A DNA stretch of 64,000 nucleotides, from the NCBI RefSeq assembly GCF_001499965.1, contig NZ_LQIT01000003.1:62001-126000 (forward strand). The letters are read 5' to 3'. The DNA comes from Mycobacterium sp. GA-2829 (lineage in GTDB: Bacteria; Actinomycetota; Actinomycetes; Mycobacteriales; Mycobacteriaceae). The translations under genes and the position numbers were made by a program. Position 1 is the first letter of the stretch; every line of letters starts with the position of its first letter. Under the pieces are notes generated by a model that was not told the origin of the DNA, did no database searches, and saw nothing but the letters and a program-made list of their open reading frames with translations. Shown here piece by piece: positions 52,413-59,418 of the stretch.

Positions 52413-52419
52413 CCGCGTC

Positions 52420-52475
52420 GAAATCAGGGTTGTGGCACGCGTTCGGAGTGAGAGCGTGCGCGAAGTCTGATCTCG
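52420..52475 (+). repeat. Copy A of a 56-nt intergenic palindromic repeat
   Basis: Same length as, and identical at 43 of 56 positions to, copy B at 58696-58751, in the same orientation. Shared words are TCAGGGTTGT, CACGCGTTC, AGCGTGCGC and GTCTGA. The ends are inverted repeats (GAAATCAG against CTGATCTC, 7 of 8 pairs) with CACGC/GCGTG inside. It lies between two convergent genes. Confidence 0.75.
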
Positions 52476-52485
52476 CCGCGCTGGC

Positions 52486-53559
52486 TCACCACATCAGCCC
52501 GCGAACCAGTTCCACCTGCGGGATGTCCGCCGCCTGGACAAGGCCGCTCGGCGCTCGGCACACCCAGTCGATCGCGTTGACCGCGCGCGCCGCGGTCGAC
52601 AGGCAGCCCGCGTCGGTGACGTCGAGCAGCGGGTGCGAGAGATGGGTGTCGGTCTCGACGCGCGGCTCGCCCTCGACGACGACGCGATGCACGCCGAGGT
52701 GGTCGCCGGGCGGGTACGCCCAGTCCGGCGCCGCGGCGGCGGTCAGCCGGGTCACGTGTTCGACGGTGATGATCGGCACCCCGTCCCGCACCCCTTCGGC
52801 GGCGAAGCGGACCGCGGCCATCTGACCGGGCTCGATGGTCGCCATGATGCATTCGATCCGCTGCTCGGTGTACCAGGGTTCGCAGCGCTGACGCACCTCG
52901 TCGAGGTCGACCCCAAGCCGGTCGGCGATGTTGCGGACCAGGCCACCGAACATCAGCGTGACCACCCCGGGCTGCAGCAGCGGCGGTGGTTCGTCGGCGG
53001 CGGTCAGCCCGAAGCCCATCGACGTACCCGTGAACTCGAAGTCGTCGTAGTTGGCGTAGTCGAAGATCTCCTGCACCAGAACCGATCTCGCCCGCGTGAC
53101 CAGGCTGAGCGCGGAGTACACCGCGGTGTCGCCCGAATAGCCGGGATCGATGCCGTTGACATACAGGGTGGAATCGCCTGCCTTGCAGGCGGTCTCGAGC
53201 GGTCCGCGTAGCCATTCGTCCGCATGCTGCGGGGTCACCAGCCACACCAGCGATGTGCCGACCACGTTGATCCCCGCGGCGAGGTAGGTGGCGATGTCCT
53301 CCACGGCCTCCAGCGGCCGGGTCTCGCCGAGTGCGGTGTACACGACGCAGTCGGGTTCGAGCGCGATGAGGGCGTCGACATCACCGGTGGCCAGGATGCC
53401 CGTCGGCGTGGGCAGCCCGCACAGGTCCGCCGCGTCCCGCCCGATCTTGTCCGGTCCCGACGCGTGCACGCCGACCAGTTCCAGATCCGGGCGCCCGATC
53501 ACCGCAGCCAGGGAGTGCCGCCCCACGTTGCCCGTGCCGACCTGAACGACTCGCCGCAT
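52486..53559 (-). CDS. DapB-like NAD(P)-dependent reductase (amine dehydrogenase-like family)
   Basis: 357 aa from ATG 53559 (MRRVVQVGTGNVGRHSL). Paralogue of the protein at 91-1170, sharing the Rossmann loop, INVVG, the IDPG motif, the DYA-Y-D segment and MGFG. It is divergent from the tetR gene, and the TetR palindrome at 53589 lies 30 nt before its start, so it may belong to the same regulon. Substrate unknown. Confidence 0.85.
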   Translation of the reverse strand: MRRVVQVGTGNVGRHSLAAVIGRPDLELVGVHASGPDKIGRDAADLCGLPTPTGILATGDVDALIALEPDCVVYTALGETRPLEAVEDIATYLAAGINVVGTSLVWLVTPQHADEWLRGPLETACKAGDSTLYVNGIDPGYSGDTAVYSALSLVTRARSVLVQEIFDYANYDDFEFTGTSMGFGLTAADEPPPLLQPGVVTLMFGGLVRNIADRLGVDLDEVRQRCEPWYTEQRIECIMATIEPGQMAAVRFAAEGVRDGVPIITVEHVTRLTAAAAPDWAYPPGDHLGVHRVVVEGEPRVETDTHLSHPLLDVTDAGCLSTAARAVNAIDWVCRAPSGLVQAADIPQVELVRGLMW

Positions 53560-53588
53560 TCCCGCTCCGTCTCCTGACTCGATCACGC

Positions 53589-53600
53589 TGACTGCAGTCA
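53589..53600. promoter_or_regulatory. TetR-type operator candidate in the divergent region
   Basis: TGACTGCAGTCA is a perfect 12-bp palindrome between the DapB-like gene (start 53559, minus) and the tetR gene (start 53651, plus). A closely matching site (TGACTTGAGTCA) lies at 54254-54265 before the membrane-protein operon. Confidence 0.6.
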
Positions 53601-53650
53601 ACACGACGGGCACGGTGACGGGGTGCGAATCCGGCGTTTAAGGTCGAGGC

Positions 53651-54256
53651 ATGGCAGTGGCGAACCAACCGTCGGCACGGGAGACCAAACGCCTGCAGAC
53701 CCGTGAGCGCCTCATGGGGGCGGCGATCGCCGAGTTCAAACGGGCGGGGATGGCCGAGGCCGAGGTCTCCGCCATCGTGGCCGCGGCCGGAGTCGCCCAC
53801 GGCACCTTCTTCTTTCACTTCCCCACCAAGGAACACGTGCTGCTCGAGCTGGAGCGCCGCGAGGAACACCGGATAGCGAAACAGCTCGTGCGGTTCGCCG
53901 ACCGCGAGGACGATCTTCGCGCGAACCTGCAGGAGGCGGTCCGCCTGGTCCTCGGCCTGGAGCGGCGCCTCGGCGCTGTGCTGTTCAAAGACTTTCTCGC
54001 GCTGCACTTCTCCCAGACCCGGCCGCCCGCGGCGGCGGATATGGAACATCCGGTGATCGAGGCGGTCACGCGGCAGATCGAGCGGGCCAAGGAGCGGGGT
54101 GCGGTGGATCCCGCCGTGAACTCGTTCAACAGCGCGGTGTTCTTCCTCCTCGGGCTCTACGCGCTGCTGACCACGACGCACGGATGGCCGAATCAGGGCG
54201 AGATGCTCGACGACTACGTGGCGACGACGATGCGCGGCGTCGCACCAAACCGTTGA
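53651..54256 (+). CDS. TetR/AcrR-family regulator
   Basis: 201 aa. TetR DNA-binding domain at 12-60: TRERLMGAAIAEFKRAGMAE, then the recognition helix in VAHGTFFFHFPTKEHVLLEL. The C-terminal ligand domain is all-helical with no recognisable specificity. TAAGGT (53639-53644) lies 6 nt before the ATG, consistent with a leaderless start. The stop overlaps the second operator. It most likely represses itself and the NorD/NorQ-containing operon that begins 53 nt later. Confidence 0.9.
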   Translation: MAVANQPSARETKRLQTRERLMGAAIAEFKRAGMAEAEVSAIVAAAGVAHGTFFFHFPTKEHVLLELERREEHRIAKQLVRFADREDDLRANLQEAVRLVLGLERRLGAVLFKDFLALHFSQTRPPAAADMEHPVIEAVTRQIERAKERGAVDPAVNSFNSAVFFLLGLYALLTTTHGWPNQGEMLDDYVATTMRGVAPNR

Positions 54257-54265
54257 CTTGAGTCA
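54254..54265. promoter_or_regulatory. TetR-type operator candidate before the membrane-protein operon
   Basis: TGACTTGAGTCA has the same TGACT-nn-AGTCA form as the site at 53589-53600. It begins at the tetR stop codon and lies 44 nt before the GTG of the first operon gene. Confidence 0.6.
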
Positions 54266-54309
54266 GTGAACCTGCCACGCTCGGGTCCGGGCAAACGGTA
54301 GGAGGCGGC

Positions 54310-55005
54310 GTGGATCTGCCGATGGCACAGCGCACCGGCAGCGGTCTGGACGAGCACCTGGAGCGGTCGCGGCTGGCACAGCGCCAGGCCGACAAATGGC
54401 TGACCTCGGGCAGTGTGCTGATCGGCACCGCCGCGCTCGGCATCTTCGGGCTCCCGCTGTTCCTGCGCGGTGTGTGGCTGCTGCGGCAGGCGCAGCGCGA
54501 CGGGCTCACGGTCCGCCCGATGCTCGTCACCCTGCTCGGCTACCTCGTCATCGTCGACGCAGCCATCAACATCTTCGGCTGGGCGCTCGACCTGGTCGCC
54601 CACCACACGCTGCTGGCCCGGGTGCTGCTCAACGGCTGGGGCGCCATGTTCGACGCCGGCTACTTCTGGCACTACAACGAACTGTGGGTGGGCGGCGCCG
54701 CCGGTCCGGGCGAGAAGGCCCTCGAGGTCGGCCTGATCCTCACCGTCTTCACGATGCGCATCGCCGCGGCGATCGGCTTCCTGCAGATGAAGCGGTGGGG
54801 GCATCAGTGGATGGTCGTCACCTGCTGGATGGGCATCGTCATCTGGTGCACGTACGTGTTCAACATGACGATGTTCGCCGACGTCCGCTACGCCGGGGTG
54901 GTCTTCCCCGTCATCGGCTGGTGGATCTACGACATCTTCTACATCACGCCGTTCCTCGCGATCCCCTACCTGCACTCGGTCAACCGGGAGATCTTCTCCG
55001 ACTGA
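54310..55005 (+). CDS. Polytopic membrane protein of unknown function (copy 1)
   Basis: 231 aa from GTG, with GGAGG 4 nt upstream. Five or six hydrophobic segments: about 32-57, 70-97, 103-120 (weak), 135-159, 164-190 and 194-222. Polar residues kept in the second copy and lying in or near membrane segments are Asp83, Asp94, His99, Asp115, His121, Glu124, Arg150, His165, Asp191, Asp208, His222 and Glu227. The motif FDAGYFWHYNE (D-x5-H-x2-E) could bind metal. No known family is recognised; it does not show the copper-site pattern of PmoC/AmoC or the heme ligands of NorB. It is encoded with a NorD/NorQ-like activator pair, suggesting a membrane metalloenzyme subunit. Confidence 0.85.
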   Translation: MDLPMAQRTGSGLDEHLERSRLAQRQADKWLTSGSVLIGTAALGIFGLPLFLRGVWLLRQAQRDGLTVRPMLVTLLGYLVIVDAAINIFGWALDLVAHHTLLARVLLNGWGAMFDAGYFWHYNELWVGGAAGPGEKALEVGLILTVFTMRIAAAIGFLQMKRWGHQWMVVTCWMGIVIWCTYVFNMTMFADVRYAGVVFPVIGWWIYDIFYITPFLAIPYLHSVNREIFSD

Positions 55006-55044
55006 CTCACCTGGGCGACAACAGACTTCGACAGAAGGGATGAG

Positions 55045-55149
55045 ATGGACTGGATCTGGGAGATACTCCGCTACGTCGCGGCGTGGGGCGGGACGGGTCT
55101 GATCATCTGGTTCTGGTACTGGATGTTCAGCAACATCGGCACGTTCTGA
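55045..55149 (+). CDS. 34-aa tryptophan-rich membrane peptide
   Basis: A short reading frame, ATG 55045 to TGA 55147-55149, preceded by AGAAGGGATGAG. The peptide starts MDWIWEILRYVAAWGG and continues TGLIIWFWYWMFSNIGTF, that is, one TM helix with six tryptophans. It fills the gap between the first membrane protein and the VWA gene and ends 3 nt before the latter's GTG. The spacing, ribosome site and hydrophobic composition argue that it is real: a likely small subunit of the membrane complex. Confidence 0.65.
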   Translation: MDWIWEILRYVAAWGGTGLIIWFWYWMFSNIGTF

Positions 55150-55152
55150 CCC

Positions 55153-56682
55153 GTGACGTCACTGCAGGACGCCCACGCGCTCACCCTCGAGCGCAGTTGC
55201 GCGCTCACCGCCGTCGTCCTCAGCGCGCACCGCCGCGAGGGGGTGCGGCTGGTGACCGGTGCACAGCGGCGATTCGGCGTCGGCGCCGCCCTCGACGTCG
55301 TGCACGTCCCCTATCCGCCGACCGACCACACCTGGACCCGCCGAACGCTGACCTGCGGTGTCGCGCTGCAGTGTTCACCATCCAAGGAGCGCATCGCCGG
55401 CTACCGGCTGCACGAACTCACCACCCGCGAGCTGACCGCGCTGACCGTGGTGGAGGCCGGTGTCGCCCTCGGCTGGATCTCGGCGACGTGGCCGGGTCTG
55501 TTCGCGGAACTACGTCGAGCGCTGCCCGACATCCCGGTCGCCTCCGCCGACATGCCTGCCGACGAGATGCTCGACCGGGCGATCGCGCTGGCGCGCAACG
55601 GACCGCAGGCCGCCCCCGCCCTTCTCGGCCGGCTCCCGCTGGCCTACACGGCACCGCAGGGCATCTCGGACCGGATGCGCCGCACGTTCGGGCGGATGCC
55701 GTGGACGTCCACGCAGAAGCGGCTGCCCCGGCCGTATTCGGTGCCCGTCGGCGGGGACGGCGGCGTGCGCAACTCCAATCTGCCGCCACCGAGCCGGCCC
55801 CAGGACAACGACCGCGACATCACCCCGCAGCACCGCAAGGGCATCCCCTATCCGGAATGGAACGCATGGACCGAGACCTTCCTGCGCGACCACGTCGCCG
55901 TCCTGGAACACACGCACAAAGCGGCTCGACCACAACCGATCTCAGGGTCGAGCGACTTGCGTAAGTGGTTCGAGCAGTGCACCCACCACGCGATGACCGG
56001 CCGACTGGAGGACGGTGCGGACCTCGATGTCCCGCACTACGTCGACCACTACATCGACCTCCGCACCGGGAAGGCGACCGAACCGCGCGTCTTCCGCGAC
56101 CTGCGCCCCGCCAGCCGCGACGTCACCACCGCCCTGCTGCTCGACGGGAGCTCGTCCCTCGGCGTCCACGGCGGCCGCGTGTTCCGGCTGGAACTCGCGT
56201 GCGCCGACGCACTGTCTCGCGCGATGACCGTCGCCCGCGAACGCCACGGCATCTTCGTGTTCACCGGCAACACCCGGCACCGGGTGGAGGTGAACTGCCT
56301 CAAGGACTTCGGTGACCGCCGCTTCGTCCCGCCCGGCAACCTCGGCCTGACCACCGGCGGCTACACCCGGCTCGGCGCACCGCTGCGCCACCTGACCAGT
56401 CGGTTGCTCGCCCAGCCCTCGGAACGGCGGTTGCTGATCGTCATCGGCGACGGGCTGATCTCCGACGAGGGGTACGAGGGCCGCTACGCGTGGGCCGACA
56501 CCGCCCACGCCGTGGAGGAGGCACACCAGGCCGGGGTGTCGATCTACTACGTCGGGGTCGGGCCTGCGCGGGTCGACCCGCTGCCCGAGGTATTCGGATC
56601 CCGCCGCTCCCAACGGATTCGGCGGATCGAGGAGCTACCCCGCGTGCTGGCCCATGTGCACCGTGAGCTGGTGGCCGCATGA
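55153..56682 (+). CDS. NorD/CbbO-like VWA-domain protein
   Basis: 509 aa from GTG. The C-terminal von Willebrand A domain has a complete MIDAS: DGSSS at 331-335, Thr405 in TTGGYTRLG and Asp433 in IGDGLISDE. YPEWNAWTETFL at 233-244 recalls the YPEWD signature of NorD proteins. The N-terminal 220 residues are specific to this type and contain few recognisable motifs. NorD/CbbO proteins work with an AAA+ partner to insert or activate a metal site (NorB non-heme iron, rubisco). The partner is encoded immediately downstream with a 4-nt overlap. Confidence 0.9.
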   Translation: MTSLQDAHALTLERSCALTAVVLSAHRREGVRLVTGAQRRFGVGAALDVVHVPYPPTDHTWTRRTLTCGVALQCSPSKERIAGYRLHELTTRELTALTVVEAGVALGWISATWPGLFAELRRALPDIPVASADMPADEMLDRAIALARNGPQAAPALLGRLPLAYTAPQGISDRMRRTFGRMPWTSTQKRLPRPYSVPVGGDGGVRNSNLPPPSRPQDNDRDITPQHRKGIPYPEWNAWTETFLRDHVAVLEHTHKAARPQPISGSSDLRKWFEQCTHHAMTGRLEDGADLDVPHYVDHYIDLRTGKATEPRVFRDLRPASRDVTTALLLDGSSSLGVHGGRVFRLELACADALSRAMTVARERHGIFVFTGNTRHRVEVNCLKDFGDRRFVPPGNLGLTTGGYTRLGAPLRHLTSRLLAQPSERRLLIVIGDGLISDEGYEGRYAWADTAHAVEEAHQAGVSIYYVGVGPARVDPLPEVFGSRRSQRIRRIEELPRVLAHVHRELVAA

Positions 56683-57482
56683 GCGCCGACACCTACCTCG
56701 CGGGCGGGAACGAGGTCCGGCTGTTCGAACAGGCCTACCACCGGCGGCTGCCCGTGATGCTGACCGGTCCGACCGGCTGCGGCAAGACGCGGCTGGTCGA
56801 ACACATGGGATCCCTGCTGGGGCGACCGGTCGTGACGATCAGCTGCCACGACGACCTGACCAGTGCGGACCTCGTGGGCCGGTTCATGGTCACCGGCGGC
56901 GACGTGGTGTGGACCGACGGACCGCTGACTCGCGCGGTCAAGGACGGGGCGATCTGCTACCTCGACGAGGTCGTCGAGGCGCGCCATGACTCGCTGGCCA
57001 TCCTGCACTCGCTGACCGACCACCGCCGCGCGCTCTACCTCGACCGCGCGGGCGAGGTCGTCTCCGCGCCCGACACCTTCATGCTGGTCTGCTCCTACAA
57101 CCCGGCGTACCGCAGTTCGCTCAAGGAACTCAAACCGTCGTTCCGCCAACGGTTCGTGACGATCCCGATGTCGTATCTGCCGCCAGCCCTCGAGACGCAG
57201 GTGGTCGTCGCCGAAGCGGGTGTCGACGCGGGCACCGCGGCGCGACTGGTGCACTGCGCCACCGCGATCCGCACGGCGGACGAGGCATTCCACTTCGAAC
57301 CGCCGTCCACCCGGGTGTTGGTCAGCGCCGCCCAGCTGATCGCCGCCGGGGCGGACGAATTCGATGCCGTCGACGCCTGCGTGCTCGCCCCGCTGAGCAC
57401 CGACGGCGCCATCACCGACGGACTCCGCGAGATCGCGGCCGCATGTCTGGACACCCCAGGAAAGGACGCCCGACATGGATGA
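56679..57482 (+). CDS. NorQ/CbbQ-like MoxR-family AAA+ ATPase
   Basis: 267 aa. Walker A GPTGCGKT at 30-37, Walker B AICYLDEV at 91-98, sensor SYNPAYRSSLKELKPSFRQRF with the arginine finger. The C-terminal CbbQ_C-type region follows. With the VWA protein it forms the typical chaperone-like activator pair. It starts 4 nt inside the VWA gene and its end overlaps the 42-aa peptide gene by 8 nt. Confidence 0.93.
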   Translation: MSADTYLAGGNEVRLFEQAYHRRLPVMLTGPTGCGKTRLVEHMGSLLGRPVVTISCHDDLTSADLVGRFMVTGGDVVWTDGPLTRAVKDGAICYLDEVVEARHDSLAILHSLTDHRRALYLDRAGEVVSAPDTFMLVCSYNPAYRSSLKELKPSFRQRFVTIPMSYLPPALETQVVVAEAGVDAGTAARLVHCATAIRTADEAFHFEPPSTRVLVSAAQLIAAGADEFDAVDACVLAPLSTDGAITDGLREIAAACLDTPGKDARHG

Positions 57483-57603
57483 GCAAGAGCGCAAACGCAA
57501 GCGGGCGCTGATCGTCCTGCAGATCGTCATCTACGGCTATCTGCTGGTGATGTTCGGTATCCAGCTGTACATGTCGTTCGCCCGAGGGTGGTGGGACTTG
57601 TGA
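57475..57603 (+). CDS. 42-aa single-TM peptide with a basic N-terminus
   Basis: Reading frame from ATG 57475 to TGA 57601-57603. The N-terminus is MDEQERKRKR, followed by a hydrophobic helix (ALIVLQIVIYGYLLVMFGI) and a short aromatic end, FARGWWDL. AAGGACG lies upstream within the AAA+ gene. It overlaps the AAA+ stop by 8 nt and the next gene's GTG by 4 nt (GTGA), which is strong evidence that it is translated. Positive-inside topology predicts a cytoplasmic N-terminus. Confidence 0.75.
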   Translation: MDEQERKRKRALIVLQIVIYGYLLVMFGIQLYMSFARGWWDL

Positions 57604-58289
57604 ACTCCCCCGCGCTCGGCGCGGTGAGCCTCGAGGACCACGCCGAAGGTTCGCGGGCCGCCCAGCGCCGGGCCGACAAGTGGATGATCACCGGTGCGGC
57701 GTTGATGGGGATGTGGGCGCCCGGCCTGATCGGGTTCCCGATCTTCATGCGCGGAGTGTGGTTGCAGCGGCAGGCGCTGCGCGCCGGGCTGTCGGTGCGG
57801 CCGATGATCGTCACGCTGATCGGCTACCTGGTGCTGATCGACGGGATGCTGAACAGCCTCGGGTGGGCGCTGGATCTGGTGGCCAACCACACGCTGATCA
57901 ACCGGGTGCTGATGATCGGCTGGGGCAACATGTTCGACGCCGGATACTTCTGGCACTACAACGAATCCTGGGTCGGCGGGTCGGCGGCGCCGGGTGAGAA
58001 GGCCTTCGTCGCCGGCCTGATCCTCACGGTGTTCGCAATGCGGGTGGCGGCCGCGATCGGCTTTCTGCAGATGAAGCGCTGGGGCCATCAGTGGATGGTC
58101 GTCACCTGCTGGATGGGCGTGGTGATCTGGTGCGCCTACGTGTTCAACATGACGATGTTCGCCGACGTCCGCTACGCCGGGGTGGTGTTCCCGGTGATCG
58201 GCTGGTGGCTCTACGACATCTTCTACATCACGCCCTTCCTGGCCATCCCGTACCTGCACACCGTCAATCGCGAAATCTTCTCGGACTGA
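57600..58289 (+). CDS. Polytopic membrane protein of unknown function (copy 2)
   Basis: 229 aa from GTG 57600 (GTGA overlap with the 42-aa gene). Paralogue of the protein at 54310-55005: the N-terminal half is moderately conserved, while the last 80 or so residues from AAAIGFLQMKRWGHQWMVV onward differ at only about four positions. Nucleotide sequence in that part is also strikingly similar. The same membrane segments and the same conserved D, H and E residues are present, including FDAGYFWHYNE. Two related subunits could form a heteromeric complex, or one may replace the other. Confidence 0.85.
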   Translation: MNSPALGAVSLEDHAEGSRAAQRRADKWMITGAALMGMWAPGLIGFPIFMRGVWLQRQALRAGLSVRPMIVTLIGYLVLIDGMLNSLGWALDLVANHTLINRVLMIGWGNMFDAGYFWHYNESWVGGSAAPGEKAFVAGLILTVFAMRVAAAIGFLQMKRWGHQWMVVTCWMGVVIWCAYVFNMTMFADVRYAGVVFPVIGWWLYDIFYITPFLAIPYLHTVNREIFSD

Positions 58290-58307
58290 ACGGGTTAGGA
58301 GACGATC

Positions 58308-58688
58308 ATGACCACCACCGAGGAACTGCCGCCCGGCACAACGCCGTACTACGCGCGGATGCACAAGTGGATCAAACGGGCGGTGCTGGTCTGCCTGGTG
58401 GCGCTCGTCGTCGAGGGTGCGTTCACGCTGCCGTTCATGGCGGTCTACTACGGCTACCCCACGTTGAGCCTGACCGAGATCTGCAGCGAACTGCTCAAGG
58501 TGCGGTACTCCGACGACGCGCTGGAGTGCAAGTACCCGTACCCGCCGCTCGGCCCGCCCGAAGGCGCCGAGGGCAAGGACACCGCCCAGGACGAGTGGGG
58601 GATCCAGCCGGTGCCCAAGTACAACCGGCTGGGGTTCCGCGAACTGGTGCGCATCCACGAGGAGCGTGAGGCGCGAGCGGGCGGCTGA
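58308..58688 (+). CDS. Single-TM protein of the membrane operon
   Basis: 126 aa. A short cytoplasmic N-terminus ([12 protein letters not shown]) is followed by one TM segment at about 25-47 ([20 protein letters not shown]). An outer part of about 78 residues has two cysteines (EICSEL and [15 protein letters not shown]), many prolines and a charged C-terminus. No known family recognised. It follows copy 2 by 18 nt with a GGAG ribosome site and closes the operon. It may be an accessory or electron-transfer-linked subunit, but no heme or Fe-S motif is visible. Confidence 0.8.
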   Translation: MTTTEELPPGTTPYYARMHKWIKRAVLVCLVALVVEGAFTLPFMAVYYGYPTLSLTEICSELLKVRYSDDALECKYPYPPLGPPEGAEGKDTAQDEWGIQPVPKYNRLGFRELVRIHEEREARAGG

Positions 58689-58695
58689 ACCTCGC

Positions 58696-58751
58696 GCGAG
58701 GTCAGGGTTGTCACACGCGTTCCCGCGGAAAGCGTGCGCTACGTCTGACCT
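58696..58751 (+). repeat. Copy B of a 56-nt intergenic palindromic repeat
   Basis: Aligned without gaps to copy A at 52420-52475 with 43 of 56 identical bases. CGAGGTCAG (58695-58703) and CTGACCTCG (58743-58751) form a perfect 9-bp terminal stem. It lies between the operon's last gene and the convergent SRPBCC gene, and may serve as a bidirectional terminator. Confidence 0.75.
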
Positions 58752-58754
58752 CGG

Positions 58755-59186
58755 CTAGGCGAAGACCGTCTTGAAGCGGTTCAGCGACTCCTGGACGTCG
58801 CTCTTGAGCGCGCCTGCGACCACCATGCCGATCGGGCCGAACAGCGCGGGCCCGCCCAGGTGGATGTCGAACGTGACCGTCGACCCGTCACCGGCGGGTG
58901 ACACCTTGCCGATCAGCTTGACCTTCACCCCGCCTTTGCCGTTGCCGTTGAGCGTCATCGCCTGCGGCGGCTTGTAGTGGACGATGGTCCAGCTGACCCG
59001 GTTGGGCATGCCCATCACCTCGACGATCGAGTCGATCTGGACGCCCTTCTCGAGGGTCTCGGGCAGCTTGGAGCGCCACACGCGGTGGATGGACAGCCAT
59101 TCCTTGTACCGCGAGAGGTCGGAGGCGCATTCCCACGCCTTCTCCGGCGGGAGCGGTACGTCGACGGAGACGGAGAGTTTCGCCAT
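58755..59186 (-). CDS. SRPBCC family protein, toxin-like (Rv0910 orthologue)
   Basis: 143 aa. START/Bet v1-like fold: LSVSVDVPLPPEKAWECASD at the N-terminus, LSIHRVWRSK, then VSPAGDGSTVTFDIHLGG and a long C-terminal helix. Position after the Rv0909-like gene and before ctpE on the same strand reproduces Rv0908-Rv0909-Rv0910, where Rv0909-Rv0910 has been described as a toxin-antitoxin pair with Rv0910 the toxin. The function in rapid growers is not established. Gap to the antitoxin-like gene is 3 nt. Confidence 0.87.
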   Translation of the reverse strand: MAKLSVSVDVPLPPEKAWECASDLSRYKEWLSIHRVWRSKLPETLEKGVQIDSIVEVMGMPNRVSWTIVHYKPPQAMTLNGNGKGGVKVKLIGKVSPAGDGSTVTFDIHLGGPALFGPIGMVVAGALKSDVQESLNRFKTVFA

Positions 59187-59189
59187 GGC

Positions 59190-59408
59190 CTAGGGGTGCA
59201 GCGGGGGGTTCTGCGGATCGACCGGCGGGCGCTGCTGAGGATTGTTCTTGTCGATGTAGTCCTGCGCCGCGTTCTGCGCCTTGTCCACCTTGTCGGCGTA
59301 GCGGCCCTTGGTCTTCTGGTCGAAGAGGTCGCCGGCCTTCTCGATCGCCTGGCCGGCCTTGTCGGGGTTCTTCGACACCCAGTCCTTCACCTTGTCGAAA
59401 AATGCCAT
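59190..59408 (-). CDS. Antitoxin-like small protein (Rv0909 orthologue)
   Basis: 72 aa, highly charged, helical: FFDKVKDWVSKNPDKAGQAI, a DQKTKGRYADKVDKAQ segment, and a Pro-rich C-terminus (QQRPPVDPQNPPLHP). This matches the Rv0909 antitoxin family of mycobacteria. It lies directly between ctpE and the SRPBCC gene and is probably co-transcribed with the latter. Confidence 0.85.
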   Translation of the reverse strand: MAFFDKVKDWVSKNPDKAGQAIEKAGDLFDQKTKGRYADKVDKAQNAAQDYIDKNNPQQRPPVDPQNPPLHP

Positions 59409-59418
59409 GCGATGCAGT

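Noticed and set aside
54310..58289. Assignment of the membrane paralogues to copper membrane monooxygenase (PmoC/AmoC) or nitric oxide reductase
   Set aside because: The D-x3-H-x12-H copper site of PmoC and the heme/non-heme His pattern of NorB are not present, and no PmoA/PmoB- or NorC-like gene is adjacent. I leave the family open.
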